Below, piece after piece: positions 13,818 through 21,520 of a DNA stretch of 22,843 bases. The DNA comes from Nanobdellota archaeon. GTDB taxonomy: Archaea; Nanobdellota; Nanobdellia; SCGC-AAA011-G17; ARS1403. Each line of letters opens with the position of its first letter. Position 1 is the stretch's first letter. The translations under genes and the position numbers were made by a program. The notes under the pieces are model-generated. The model saw nothing but the letters and a program-made list of their open reading frames with translations, did no database searches and was not told where the DNA came from. The stretch covers positions 1 to 22,843 of the forward strand of contig JAHJRB010000082.1 in NCBI GenBank assembly GCA_018831025.1. Direction: 5' to 3'.

Positions 13818-15671
13818 ATGGAATCAATAAAAGCAAAAATACTAAAGAATCCGAAAATAACTTTAAATTTTAAAGAGTTTAATATCCTGCTCAACCATAT
13901 TCTAAATAAAAATACAGATACAAAAATTAAACAAAATATGTATAACTTATATAAAAAATTAGATGGTAAAAAGAAATCTGGCATAAATAAAAGTTTTTTA
14001 TTAGATTTATTAAAAGATAATTATAAACAAAAAAAAGATTTAGAAAAAGAATTTGATATCCCAATATCCACAAGAATATTATGGGAAAAAGAACTGCCTT
14101 GCTTTTTATTCAAAAAGCATTATAATTTTTTTAAAGAATTTACAAGATTAGATAATAAATTAAATAATAGAATCCAATTATACAATTTCTTAATAAAATA
14201 CATTGGAATAAAAGAAAACAAAACAATAAAAGAAATATTCAAAAATTTGCCAAATAGAGAAATAAAACTAGTAAAAGACTTTTTAATCTTAAAAGAACTA
14301 AAGGATTTTAAAATAAACAATAGATATATAGTCTATCTTTGCAACAGAGTAGAATCCGATCCAAGCAGATGGAAAAATAATTCTCCACAAATTGTTAAAG
14401 ATTTAATCTTAATATCTCAAAACAAACCAATTCAAAAAGCACATAAAACAAAGTATTCTTACAAATTAAGGATTAAAAAATTAAATAGAAATTTAGAAAA
14501 AATTGACAAAATAATTAGGAATTTAGAAAATCGATTAGGTAAAGTTATAATTGACAAAATAATCAAGTTACATAACAAAGGAAACACAAAAGAGTTTCTA
14601 AGGCTATTAAATGAATATAATAAGAAAAAAATAGTATCCTTTAGTAAAAAATTTAATAGATATAATCTTAATGATTGGCAAAAAGGAAAGCTTCCAGATG
14701 CTATCAGAACATTAAAAAAAATACATGAACTTAATCTACACAAGATAAACAAAGAAACAATTGCAAGATTACTTGGATGGGGATTTGGAGATGGAGGAAT
14801 AAATAAAAGATTTGGAGCCTATTTTTTTTGTGGAAAAAAAGAAGATTTAGAGAAAATAAAAATATTTCTAAAAAAAGAATTACCAAAAATCAATATAATA
14901 ATAAAAAACAATAATGGAAGAGGGGAAATAACTAAAGCAAAAGATAAAATAACTAGAGAAATTTTTGGAGGGGAATCCTGGATATTATACATAAGAAACG
15001 CTGCATTTTGTAGGTTATTACATGCTTTAGGTCTCCCAAGAGGAGAAAAGGTTCTCCAAAAAACAATCATCCCCCTATGGATATTAAAAGCAACAAACAA
15101 AATTAAATTAGAATTTTTAGAAGGAATATTAGAATCTGAAAATCAAACACATAGGATAAAATTTATTAAAGAAAAAAACAAAATAGCAATTCCGACAATA
15201 AGTTTTGGAATGTGTAAGGAAATGAAATATGAAGAAAATTTAATAGATTTCCTAAATTCAACTAAATGCTTACTAAAAAAACTCAATATAAGGTGTAGTA
15301 AAGTAGAAAAAACAAAATTAAGTAGTATCAGAAAAAGAGACGGAAAAATAACTTGTTTCTCAAGATTCCATATTTACACTTCTGCTCTAGATGTCATAAA
15401 TTTTTCAAAAGTAATTAAATACAAATTTAATAATTCCAAAAAACTAGGTCTAAACATAGCATTAGAAGAAGCCAAAAAAAAGTTAAAAAGATTTAATAAA
15501 CAAAAAGAAAAGTTTAAAGAAGCTTCTAATTTATTTAACCAAGGAATGAATTATTCACAAATAGCTAGAAGATTAGATGTATCTCATATAACCATAAAAA
15601 ATTGGGTATTTAAAAAAGAACATCTACCAAGACATTTGAACATAGATTTAGGAGGATTCATAAATGGGTAA
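13818..15671 (+). CDS. LAGLIDADG homing-endonuclease-like protein (HEG2) between gatA and gatB
   Basis: This 617-residue free-standing protein has two LAGLIDADG helices: ARLLGWGFGDGG (316-327; acid D325) and LEFLEGILESEN (431-442; acid E441). Both active-site acids are kept. An N-terminal helical half, very rich in Lys, Asn and Ile, precedes the core. A helix-turn-helix at about 566-607, with SQIARRLDVSHITIKNWV, ends the protein and should add DNA contacts. The core differs from HEG1, so they are distant relatives rather than recent copies. It has its own leaderless promoter. Its stop overlaps the gatB ATG by 8 bases and its 3' codons hold the gatB Shine-Dalgarno site. Inferred role: a selfish DNA endonuclease targeting the gatB/gatE-type start region. 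A domesticated regulator is an alternative. Confidence 0.8.
   Translation: MESIKAKILKNPKITLNFKEFNILLNHILNKNTDTKIKQNMYNLYKKLDGKKKSGINKSFLLDLLKDNYKQKKDLEKEFDIPISTRILWEKELPCFLFKKHYNFFKEFTRLDNKLNNRIQLYNFLIKYIGIKENKTIKEIFKNLPNREIKLVKDFLILKELKDFKINNRYIVYLCNRVESDPSRWKNNSPQIVKDLILISQNKPIQKAHKTKYSYKLRIKKLNRNLEKIDKIIRNLENRLGKVIIDKIIKLHNKGNTKEFLRLLNEYNKKKIVSFSKKFNRYNLNDWQKGKLPDAIRTLKKIHELNLHKINKETIARLLGWGFGDGGINKRFGAYFFCGKKEDLEKIKIFLKKELPKINIIIKNNNGRGEITKAKDKITREIFGGESWILYIRNAAFCRLLHALGLPRGEKVLQKTIIPLWILKATNKIKLEFLEGILESENQTHRIKFIKEKNKIAIPTISFGMCKEMKYEENLIDFLNSTKCLLKKLNIRCSKVEKTKLSSIRKRDGKITCFSRFHIYTSALDVINFSKVIKYKFNNSKKLGLNIALEEAKKKLKRFNKQKEKFKEASNLFNQGMNYSQIARRLDVSHITIKNWVFKKEHLPRHLNIDLGGFING
15651..15655 (+). 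promoter_or_regulatory. Shine-Dalgarno site of gatB inside HEG2
   Basis: GGAGG lies 8 bases before the gatB ATG at 15664 and within the last codons of HEG2, the same spacing as at the HEG1-gatE junction. Confidence 0.65.
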
Positions 15672-17019
15672 TCTCCGCTGTGGAATAGAGATACACGTCC
15701 AACTTTTAACGAAGTCTAAAATCTTCTGCTCATGTCCTACTTCAGGAAGTGAAGAACCTAACTCTAGAACATGTGAAATTTGTACAGGTTTCCCAGGTTC
15801 TAAACCAGTTTTAAATAAAGAAGCACTACACCAAGCAATTAAAGTTGCACTAGCTCTTAATTGTAAAATAGCTAAAACTACATTTTTTTCAAGAAAAAGT
15901 TACTTTTACCCGGATCTACCTAAAAGCTTCCAAATAACACAATATGAAGTTCCAATCGGTAGTAAAGGCAAATTCGAAAATATAGGAATCACTAGACTAC
16001 ATTTAGAAGAAGACCCCGGAGCATTAATACATAAAGGAGCAACTTGCTTAATAGATTATAACAGAAGTGGAATTCCATTAATAGAAATAGTTACAGAACC
16101 CGATTTTAAGTCTCCAAATGAAGTAAGATTATTTTTAAGAAAATTAATTACAATTTTAAGCTACTTAAATGTTTATTCTAAAAAAAATGAAGCAACTATG
16201 AAAGCAGATGCTAATATTTCGACTACAGGAGAGAGGGTAGAAATAAAAAATGTTACTGGTTTAAAAGAAATAGAAAAAGCCTTAGAATATGAAGCTGTAA
16301 GACAAGAAAAAGAACCAGCAAAAGTAAAAGAAACTAGAAGGTGGGACTCAGAAAAAGGATCCACAAGCTTAATGAGAACAAAAGAGTCAGAAGAAGATTA
16401 TGGATTTATCACAGAACCGGATTTACCAAAAATAGAAATAAGCAGAGAATTAGTTTCTTTAATAAAATCAGAAATCCCAGAATTAAGTTTGGATAAAACT
16501 TCAAGATTCCAAAAAGACTACAAATTAAAAAAAGAAGACGCAGAAATATTATCTTCAGAAAAAAAATTAGCAGATATTTTTGAAGAGGTAGCTAAAAAAA
16601 TAAATCCAGACTTAGCAGCTAAATGGTTAGTTAGAGATTTAATAAAAATCTTGCATTATAATAAAACAACCATAGACGAACTCAACCTAGATACGAAGCA
16701 TGTTACTGAATTATTAGACTTATTCCAGCAAAATAAAATAACAGACAACACAGTTAAAGAAGTTTTAATCCAATTAATAAAAAAACCATTCTCCCCAAGA
16801 GAATACATTGAAAAAAATAAGTTATTAATAGTTTCAGAATCTAAAGACTTAGAAAAGATATGCAAGGATGTAATAAAAGAAAATTCTACAGCTGCAGAAG
16901 ACTATAAAAAAGGAAACGAAAAATCAATACATTTCCTAACTGGCCAAGTTATGAGAAAAACAAAAGGAACTGCAGATCCAAAAATTGTTGAAAAAATATT
17001 AAAAAAACTTATAAAATAA
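15664..17019 (+). CDS. gatB: Asp/Glu-tRNA amidotransferase subunit B
   Basis: GatB phosphorylates the Asp or Glu on mischarged tRNA and amidates it with ammonia from GatA. The cradle domain shows RCGIEIHVQL (5-14), the four-Cys zinc site C22/C24/C37/C40, SYFYPDLPKSFQITQ, LHLEEDPG and IDYNRSGIPLIEIVTEPD. The C-terminal helical and YqeY-like tail domain follows to residue 451, slightly shorter than the common about 480. The start is fixed by the GGAGG at 8 bases and by the conserved N-terminus. In this operon with aspS, gatC and gatA, the likely product is Asn-tRNA(Asn), since GatE is present for Gln. gatB is separated from gatA by HEG2 and depends on its transcript. Confidence 0.95.
   Translation: MGNLRCGIEIHVQLLTKSKIFCSCPTSGSEEPNSRTCEICTGFPGSKPVLNKEALHQAIKVALALNCKIAKTTFFSRKSYFYPDLPKSFQITQYEVPIGSKGKFENIGITRLHLEEDPGALIHKGATCLIDYNRSGIPLIEIVTEPDFKSPNEVRLFLRKLITILSYLNVYSKKNEATMKADANISTTGERVEIKNVTGLKEIEKALEYEAVRQEKEPAKVKETRRWDSEKGSTSLMRTKESEEDYGFITEPDLPKIEISRELVSLIKSEIPELSLDKTSRFQKDYKLKKEDAEILSSEKKLADIFEEVAKKINPDLAAKWLVRDLIKILHYNKTTIDELNLDTKHVTELLDLFQQNKITDNTVKEVLIQLIKKPFSPREYIEKNKLLIVSESKDLEKICKDVIKENSTAAEDYKKGNEKSIHFLTGQVMRKTKGTADPKIVEKILKKLIK
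17009..17016 (+). promoter_or_regulatory. TATA box of the small membrane gene pair
   Basis: TTATAAAA overlaps the end of gatB and is centred about 26 bases before the ATG at 17038, supporting that tiny gene as a leaderless unit. Confidence 0.45.
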
Positions 17020-17037
17020 TAGGATTTATTGATAATA

Positions 17038-17145
17038 ATGCTAAAAAAGAAAGGGCAATGGTTGACAAATTTTGATTGGATTTTGGTGATAATTTTAATA
17101 TTAATAATTATTTACATAATTACCCAGTTAGGAGTTTTTAAATGA
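17038..17145 (+). CDS. 35-residue single-span membrane peptide
   Basis: The ATG at 17038 opens a frame of 35 codons: a basic start (MLKKKGQW), one strongly hydrophobic segment of about 16 residues (14-29) and a short tail. The TGA overlaps the ATG of the next gene as ATGA, and a TATA box sits at leaderless distance. These two facts support it as a real gene. No family is recognised. It probably acts with the 86-residue membrane protein encoded next. Confidence 0.55.
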   Translation: MLKKKGQWLTNFDWILVIILILIIIYIITQLGVFK

Positions 17146-17402
17146 AGGAAAATAAAATCTTTAAATGGATGATGATAGTTTTATTTGTAATACTCGCAAT
17201 TATTTTAATAATACAATTAATTTTAAAGTTAAGTAAACATAGTCCAACAGACATACAAATATTATATATAGGAATGGCTTCAATTTTATCATACCTTCTA
17301 ATGATGAGTTATAAATTAGGAACTTTCGTAGGTGAAGTCAAGGAATTTATGAAAACAACAAAAAACAGTTTTAGTAAATTAAAAGAAGAAAAAGATGAAT
17401 AA
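17142..17402 (+). CDS. Small two-span membrane protein (86 aa)
   Basis: The protein is not recognised. Residues about 8-29 and 39-57 are hydrophobic and likely cross the membrane twice. The C-terminal 25 residues are charged and rich in Lys and Glu, probably a cytoplasmic helix. The start overlaps the stop of the 35-residue membrane peptide, so the two are translationally coupled. The gene ends 5 bases from the convergent permease. No enzyme motif is visible. Confidence 0.65.
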   Translation: MKENKIFKWMMIVLFVILAIILIIQLILKLSKHSPTDIQILYIGMASILSYLLMMSYKLGTFVGEVKEFMKTTKNSFSKLKEEKDE

Positions 17403-17407
17403 TTTCC

Positions 17408-18529
17408 TTAAATAAAATTCAAAATAATCCCCAGCACAAATACAATAATTAAAACAGCCCCAATAATTTTGTTTATCCCTATGCTATACTCAGGTTTTCT
17501 TTCAGATTTTTTCTTAGCCATCAACAGCATCAAAACAATTAAACTTCCTTCTACCCCCCCGGCAACTACCCCGCTAGTCTCTAATACTTTAATAAAACTC
17601 TTAAAACCAAATAAAAATAGTATCAAAGGAATAAAGCAAGTAATCGCCCAGGAACTAAAGTGACTTAACTTGTAATCATAATCATACATTTCCCTCAGCG
17701 CCAAACCTAAAGTCAAAAAGCTGGTTGACATTGAAAAAACAGCAAAAAGATTAGCTAATATTACAACAATAATTCCAAACTCCAAACCAAGTCCAAGAGT
17801 TGCAATTTCAGTAACATTTTTACCAAAAACGCCAACAATTACAAAGGCAAAAAATGCATATAAAAGAAGCGGGATTAAACTACCAATAACTATAGCTTTT
17901 TTAAATTCTTTTCTATTCCTTCTAAAAATTTCACTCATTTCAGGAACTGCCGCAGCCCCAACAAAAGCAAATAAAATTACTCCATAAGGAACAAAGATTT
18001 TAAATAAATTAAAGTCTTTTAGATTATTGATATCCATCTTTCCGGAAAACAAACAAACAAATCCAATTACTAAAATCAAAGTTATAACTAAACTGCTTAA
18101 TAATAATTCAGACGTTGCAACGCTTTTAATCCCATGATAAATAAGCCCAGCAGCAATAACAAAAAATCCTAAACTAAACCAAAAAGGATTAAGATTAAAG
18201 AGAGCACCTAAAGCCTCTCCAACACCGATAATATACGCAAGCAACGCTCCAGTAATACCAAAAAACATGCTAAAAGTCATTATTCTTTTACCTTTTTTCC
18301 CCAGATATTTTTCAGCATAACCAGTTAATTGATGTACTCCCTTAGTTCTCAAAACAACTTCACCAATACTTAAATTAATTAAAAGAATAACAATACCAAG
18401 TAAAATTATAACAAGCATTCCAGTTAAAAAACCAGCTTTAGCAACAACATAGGGAATTCCTAAGACTCCCGCACCAATAATAGTTCCAACTAATGTAGCA
18501 GTAGCTTTATACCCCTCTTTTGAAAACAT
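17408..18529 (-). CDS. Amino-acid permease (APC superfamily, aromatic amino acid/SLC38-like)
   Basis: This is a membrane transporter of 373 residues with about 11 hydrophobic helices. The first helix has the broken Gly-rich motif GTIIGAGVLGIPY (15-27), the substrate and ion binding break of the amino-acid/polyamine/organocation fold. PEMSEIFRRNRKEFKKAI (about 196-213), a charged inner loop, is typical of the Trp/Tyr and SLC38-like branch. It probably imports an amino acid with H+ or Na+; the exact substrate cannot be read. It is convergent with the small membrane genes and divergent from the tRNA. A minus-strand TATA-like box (about 18552-18560) is placed for a leaderless start. Confidence 0.87.
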   Translation of the reverse strand: MFSKEGYKATATLVGTIIGAGVLGIPYVVAKAGFLTGMLVIILLGIVILLINLSIGEVVLRTKGVHQLTGYAEKYLGKKGKRIMTFSMFFGITGALLAYIIGVGEALGALFNLNPFWFSLGFFVIAAGLIYHGIKSVATSELLLSSLVITLILVIGFVCLFSGKMDINNLKDFNLFKIFVPYGVILFAFVGAAAVPEMSEIFRRNRKEFKKAIVIGSLIPLLLYAFFAFVIVGVFGKNVTEIATLGLGLEFGIIVVILANLFAVFSMSTSFLTLGLALREMYDYDYKLSHFSSWAITCFIPLILFLFGFKSFIKVLETSGVVAGGVEGSLIVLMLLMAKKKSERKPEYSIGINKIIGAVLIIVFVLGIILNFI

Positions 18530-18537
18530 ACATTACA

Positions 18538-18560
18538 TTTAAAAAGTTCTTATTTATATA
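18538..18560. promoter_or_regulatory. Divergent promoters of permease (-) and tRNA-Arg (+)
   Basis: TTTAAAAA (18538-18545) is centred about 27 bases before position 18568, just ahead of the tRNA. The AT box at 18552-18560, read on the minus strand, is centred about 27 bases from the permease ATG at 18529. The two promoters interleave. Confidence 0.4.
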
Positions 18561-18570
18561 TTTATCTTAA

Positions 18571-18659
18571 GGGTCTGTAGCTTAACTTGGAGAGAGCATT
18601 CGGCTTCGGTTAATAAAAGGAGAAACCGAAAAATCTCGGTTCAAATCCGAGCAGACCCG
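18571..18659 (+). tRNA. tRNA-Arg (anticodon TCG) with a 15-base intron
   Basis: The acceptor GGGTCTG pairs with CAGACCC, with G as discriminator. The D arm is GCTT/GAGC with G18G19 and A20 (an Arg identity base). The anticodon stem is TTCGG/CCGAA, and the T arm is CTCGG-TTCAAAT-CCGAG. The intron is 18610-18624, between positions 37 and 38. A canonical bulge-helix-bulge forms: 18604-18607 (CTTC) pairs with 18619-18622 (GGAG), with 3-base bulges GGT (18608-18610) and AAA (18623-18625), each cut after its second base. The spliced loop is CTTCGGA, so the anticodon is TCG. Position 15 is A and 48 is T, so archaeosine is not expected at 15. CCA is not encoded. Confidence 0.93.
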
Positions 18660-18674
18660 TTATCCACAGAAACC

Positions 18675-18682
18675 TTTATAAT
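18675..18682 (+). promoter_or_regulatory. TATA box of the MgtE-like gene pair
   Basis: TTTATAAT lies just after the tRNA and is centred about 29 bases before the ATG at 18708, giving the transporter pair its own start. Confidence 0.4.
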
Positions 18683-18707
18683 TAAAAACACTATTTCTAA
18701 AATATAG

Positions 18708-19295
18708 ATGGGGAAAAAAGAGATTCTAAAAAAAAGAAATAAAAAAAGAGCAAAAACCTTAGAGCATAAAAGAAAAATAAAAAGTTTTGAGGAAATTATA
18801 TTTTCTCAGGCATTTTCAATTATCGGAGGTTTAACTGCCGGAACATTATTAGCTATTTATACAGATAGGATATTGCTTATTCCTGGTTTATTTATTCTTT
18901 TGCCTGGATTTTTAGAAATGGGAAATGCTATCTCCGGTTCTTTATCTGCAAGAATAAGTTCTAAACTTCATTTAAGAGAGTTAACACATTCAATACTAAT
19001 AAAGAACATAATAGCTTCGTTTGTACTGATAATTTTAAGCAGCATCTCTTTAGGAGCAATAACTTATTTATTATCAAGATTTATATTTGGAATAGACAAT
19101 TTAAGATTAATTTTAATTCCTATAGTTGCAGCTGTGATTTCAGGAATTATTTTGCTTCCCCTAACATCTAAAATAACAATAACTCTTTACCATCACCATG
19201 AAGACCCAGACAACTTAATTGGAGCTTCATCAACAACATTAGGAGATATAATCAATATCGGTGCAATTTTATTAGCAATAACAATTTTACTATGA
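18708..19295 (+). CDS. MgtE/SLC41-like divalent cation transporter, half subunit 1
   Basis: This is a 195-residue integral membrane protein corresponding to one MgtE transmembrane domain. After a basic N-terminus (1-25), about five helices follow. Characteristic segments are PGFLEMGNAISGSLSARISSKLH (about 66-88, read in parts), the MgtE pore-helix motif with a conserved Asn-Gly neighbourhood, and HHHEDPDN (162-169) leading into a TTLGD helix whose Asp (D180) matches the ion-binding acid of MgtE. There is no cytoplasmic N or CBS domain, as in archaeal and eukaryotic SLC41-type proteins. The next gene starts at its stop (ATGA) and encodes a similar half, so the two likely form a heterodimer moving Mg2+ or another divalent cation. 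Confidence 0.78.
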   Translation: MGKKEILKKRNKKRAKTLEHKRKIKSFEEIIFSQAFSIIGGLTAGTLLAIYTDRILLIPGLFILLPGFLEMGNAISGSLSARISSKLHLRELTHSILIKNIIASFVLIILSSISLGAITYLLSRFIFGIDNLRLILIPIVAAVISGIILLPLTSKITITLYHHHEDPDNLIGASSTTLGDIINIGAILLAITILL

Positions 19296-19849
19296 AAAAA
19301 ATAATAGCAACAATAATTAAAGAAAGTCTTAGAATAGTTATACTAGCTTCTTTGCTAAGTTCTATAGGAGGAATTGGCTTAGAATTAATCCAAAAAAAAT
19401 TAATAGCAATCTTACCTTTATTAATAGTTTTCCCAGCATTGAATAATATGATCGGAAACTTCGGAACTATCATCTCAGCAAATTTTACAACCTTATTATT
19501 TACAAAACAATTGCATGCAAAATGGAAGTCTAAAAAATTAAAAGAATTACTCCATCAATTAGCAATAACAGCATTTTTTTCATCTATATTATTGGCAACA
19601 ATAGCAAATTTAATAGCTTACTACAAAGGTTTTCCATTAACTCTAGATGTATTCCTAAAAGTATTACTAATTGTAACTATATGTGTATCTATCTTAGTTA
19701 CTTTAATATGTTTAATTTCAATAACCGCAGGATTTTACTATTATCATTTAAATGAGGATCCAGATAATGTTTTAATAGCATTAGCAACATCCATCGCAGA
19801 TTTGGGCGCTTTAATAATATTTTCAGTTTTAATCTACTTAATCTTCTAA
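19292..19849 (+). CDS. MgtE/SLC41-like divalent cation transporter, half subunit 2
   Basis: This 185-residue membrane protein is homologous in layout to the preceding half: about five helices, a PALNNMIGNFGTIISANF segment (48-65) equivalent to the first half's PGFLEMGNAIS, and NEDPDN (154-159) before a helix with D170 in the same place. The preserved EDPDN and the following Asp in both halves show they derive from a duplicated domain. In SLC41 proteins the two halves are fused in one chain; here they are separate, adjacent and overlapping genes. It lacks the basic N-terminal tail of subunit 1. Substrate is inferred from the family only. Confidence 0.78.
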   Translation: MKKIIATIIKESLRIVILASLLSSIGGIGLELIQKKLIAILPLLIVFPALNNMIGNFGTIISANFTTLLFTKQLHAKWKSKKLKELLHQLAITAFFSSILLATIANLIAYYKGFPLTLDVFLKVLLIVTICVSILVTLICLISITAGFYYYHLNEDPDNVLIALATSIADLGALIIFSVLIYLIF

Positions 19850-19857
19850 CAACAAAA

Positions 19858-19887
19858 TTTATAAAATGCTCAGCATTAGTAACTAAT
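19858..19887 (+). promoter_or_regulatory. proS promoter with small inverted repeat
   Basis: TTTATAAA (19858-19865) is centred about 27 bases before the ATG at 19889, so the mRNA is probably leaderless. A perfect repeat ATTAGT-A-ACTAAT (19875-19887) fills the space between TATA and start and could bind a regulator. Confidence 0.45.
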
Positions 19888-19888
19888 A

Positions 19889-21361
19889 ATGTCAGAAAAA
19901 ACCCTAGGGATTACTGCAAAAAAATCAGAAGATTTCTCAGAATGGTATACTCAGATAGTTCAAAAGGCTGAATTAGCTGATATAAGATTTGGAATCCAAG
20001 GTTTCATAGTCCATAGACCGTGGGCGTTTAAAATTTCAAGAAAAATATATGAATACTTTGAAAAAGAAGTAGAAAAAGATAACCATGAACCCTTCTTATT
20101 TCCAATAGCAATAAAAGAAAAAAATCTGAAAAAAGAAGCAGAACATGCGGGGTTTACTCCCGAAGTATTTTGGGTAAATGAAGCGGGGTCAGAAAAATTA
20201 GAAGAAAGATTTGCTTTAAGACCCACAGGAGAAGCACAAATATATCCCATGTATTCTCTATGGATAAGAGGAAATAAAGACCTCCCCTTAAAAGGATATC
20301 AATCTAGAATAACAGTTTTCAGAAATGAAAAAACTACTAGACCTTTTTTAAGAGGAAGGGAATTCATGTTTTTCGAAACCCACGATGTATTCGCAACCCA
20401 TAAAGAAGCGATAGCTCAAGTAAAAAAAGACTTAAATATTTGTAAAAAAATAATGACTCAAAAACTAAAAATTCCTTTCTTATTTTTCAAAAGACCAGAA
20501 TGGGATAAATTTATGGGAGCAGATGAAACTTTTACTCCAGATACACTAATGCCAGACGGAAAAAGAAACCAACTTGCTTCAACTCACGATTTAGGAACAA
20601 ATTTTGCAAAGGCATTTAATATTAAGTTTTTAGATAAAGATGAAAAAACAAAATATCCTTACCAAACCTGCTTTGGACCAGGAATATGGAGACAAATGGC
20701 AGCCTTAATAGCAATTCATGGAGATGATCAGGGTTTGATCCTTCCATTCGAAATAGCACCAATCCAAATAATAATAATCCCAATATTTTCAAAAAGTAAT
20801 AAAAAAGATTCAGAAAGAATACTAAAAAAATGTGAAGAGATAAAAAAAGAATTAAGTAATTATGAAGTAAAAATAGATAATTCTGATAATACTCCAGGAT
20901 TTAAATATAATCAATGGGAGTTAAAAGGGGTTCCTTTAAGAATAGAAATCGGACCAAAAGAAGTCAAAGAAAAAAAAGTAACAATAAAAAGAAGGACAGA
21001 TAGAAAACAAATAAATACAACACTTAAAAGTTTAAAAAAAGAGATACAAAAGCAAGCTTTAGAATTAGATAAGCAAATAAAAGAAAATGCAGAAAAATAT
21101 TTCAAAGATAAAATAAAAGATGCATCCTCCCTAGAAAAAGTTAAAAAAATAATTAGAAAATATAGGGGATTTATTCGAGTTCCTTTCTGTTCAACAGGAA
21201 AGGAAGGTAAAAAATGTGCAGATATTCTGAAAGAAAAAACAGAAGGAGGGGTAGTCTGCGGTAACTTATATCCTAAACCAGAAATCCCAAAAAAAGATGA
21301 CAAATGTATTATTTGTGATAAAAAGGCAAAACAGATAGTTTATGTAGCTAAGAGTTATTAG
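19889..21361 (+). CDS. proS: Prolyl-tRNA synthetase, archaeal/eukaryal type
   Basis: This class II synthetase charges tRNA(Pro). The 490-residue product has motif 1 around RPWAFKI, motif 2 with FRNEKTTRPFLRGREFMFFETH (seen at about 147-168), THDLGTNFAKAF before the active site, and motif 3 IHGDDQGLILPFEIAP. An anticodon-binding domain follows, then the zinc-binding C-terminal domain with CSTG.....C, CGN and CIIC and the ending YVAKSY. This C-terminal domain and the absence of the bacterial editing insertion define the archaeal/eukaryal class. The motif-2 arginine-rich loop reads FLRGREF where many relatives have RTREF. The gene stands alone, with a leaderless promoter. Its last 14 bases overlap a homing-endonuclease-like remnant on the other strand. 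Confidence 0.95.
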   Translation: MSEKTLGITAKKSEDFSEWYTQIVQKAELADIRFGIQGFIVHRPWAFKISRKIYEYFEKEVEKDNHEPFLFPIAIKEKNLKKEAEHAGFTPEVFWVNEAGSEKLEERFALRPTGEAQIYPMYSLWIRGNKDLPLKGYQSRITVFRNEKTTRPFLRGREFMFFETHDVFATHKEAIAQVKKDLNICKKIMTQKLKIPFLFFKRPEWDKFMGADETFTPDTLMPDGKRNQLASTHDLGTNFAKAFNIKFLDKDEKTKYPYQTCFGPGIWRQMAALIAIHGDDQGLILPFEIAPIQIIIIPIFSKSNKKDSERILKKCEEIKKELSNYEVKIDNSDNTPGFKYNQWELKGVPLRIEIGPKEVKEKKVTIKRRTDRKQINTTLKSLKKEIQKQALELDKQIKENAEKYFKDKIKDASSLEKVKKIIRKYRGFIRVPFCSTGKEGKKCADILKEKTEGGVVCGNLYPKPEIPKKDDKCIICDKKAKQIVYVAKSY

Positions 21362-21488
21362 AATATAATCTTGGTTTTTTATTAAAGTATACCCAATTTT
21401 TAACATTATATATTTCTAAGTCTAAAAGTTTGGCAATTTTATATGCTGAAAATCCTTTTTTCTTTAATTTCAAAGCCCTTTTATATTT
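21348..21488 (-). pseudogene. Remnant: helix-turn-helix tail of a homing-endonuclease-like gene
   Basis: On the minus strand 46 codons are open between an in-frame stop (21489-21491) and the stop at 21348-21350, with no start codon. The translation includes KKKGFSAYKIAKLLDL, then VKNWVYFNKKPR, a helix-turn-helix matching the C-terminal tail of HEG2 (shared IA..LD and KNWV, with Pro-Arg after). It looks like the last part of a decayed homing endonuclease gene placed after proS. It fills most of the intergenic gap 21362-21520. Confidence 0.55.
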
Positions 21489-21520
21489 TTATACTACTTA
21501 TTCTATTTCGGAAAAAGCTA

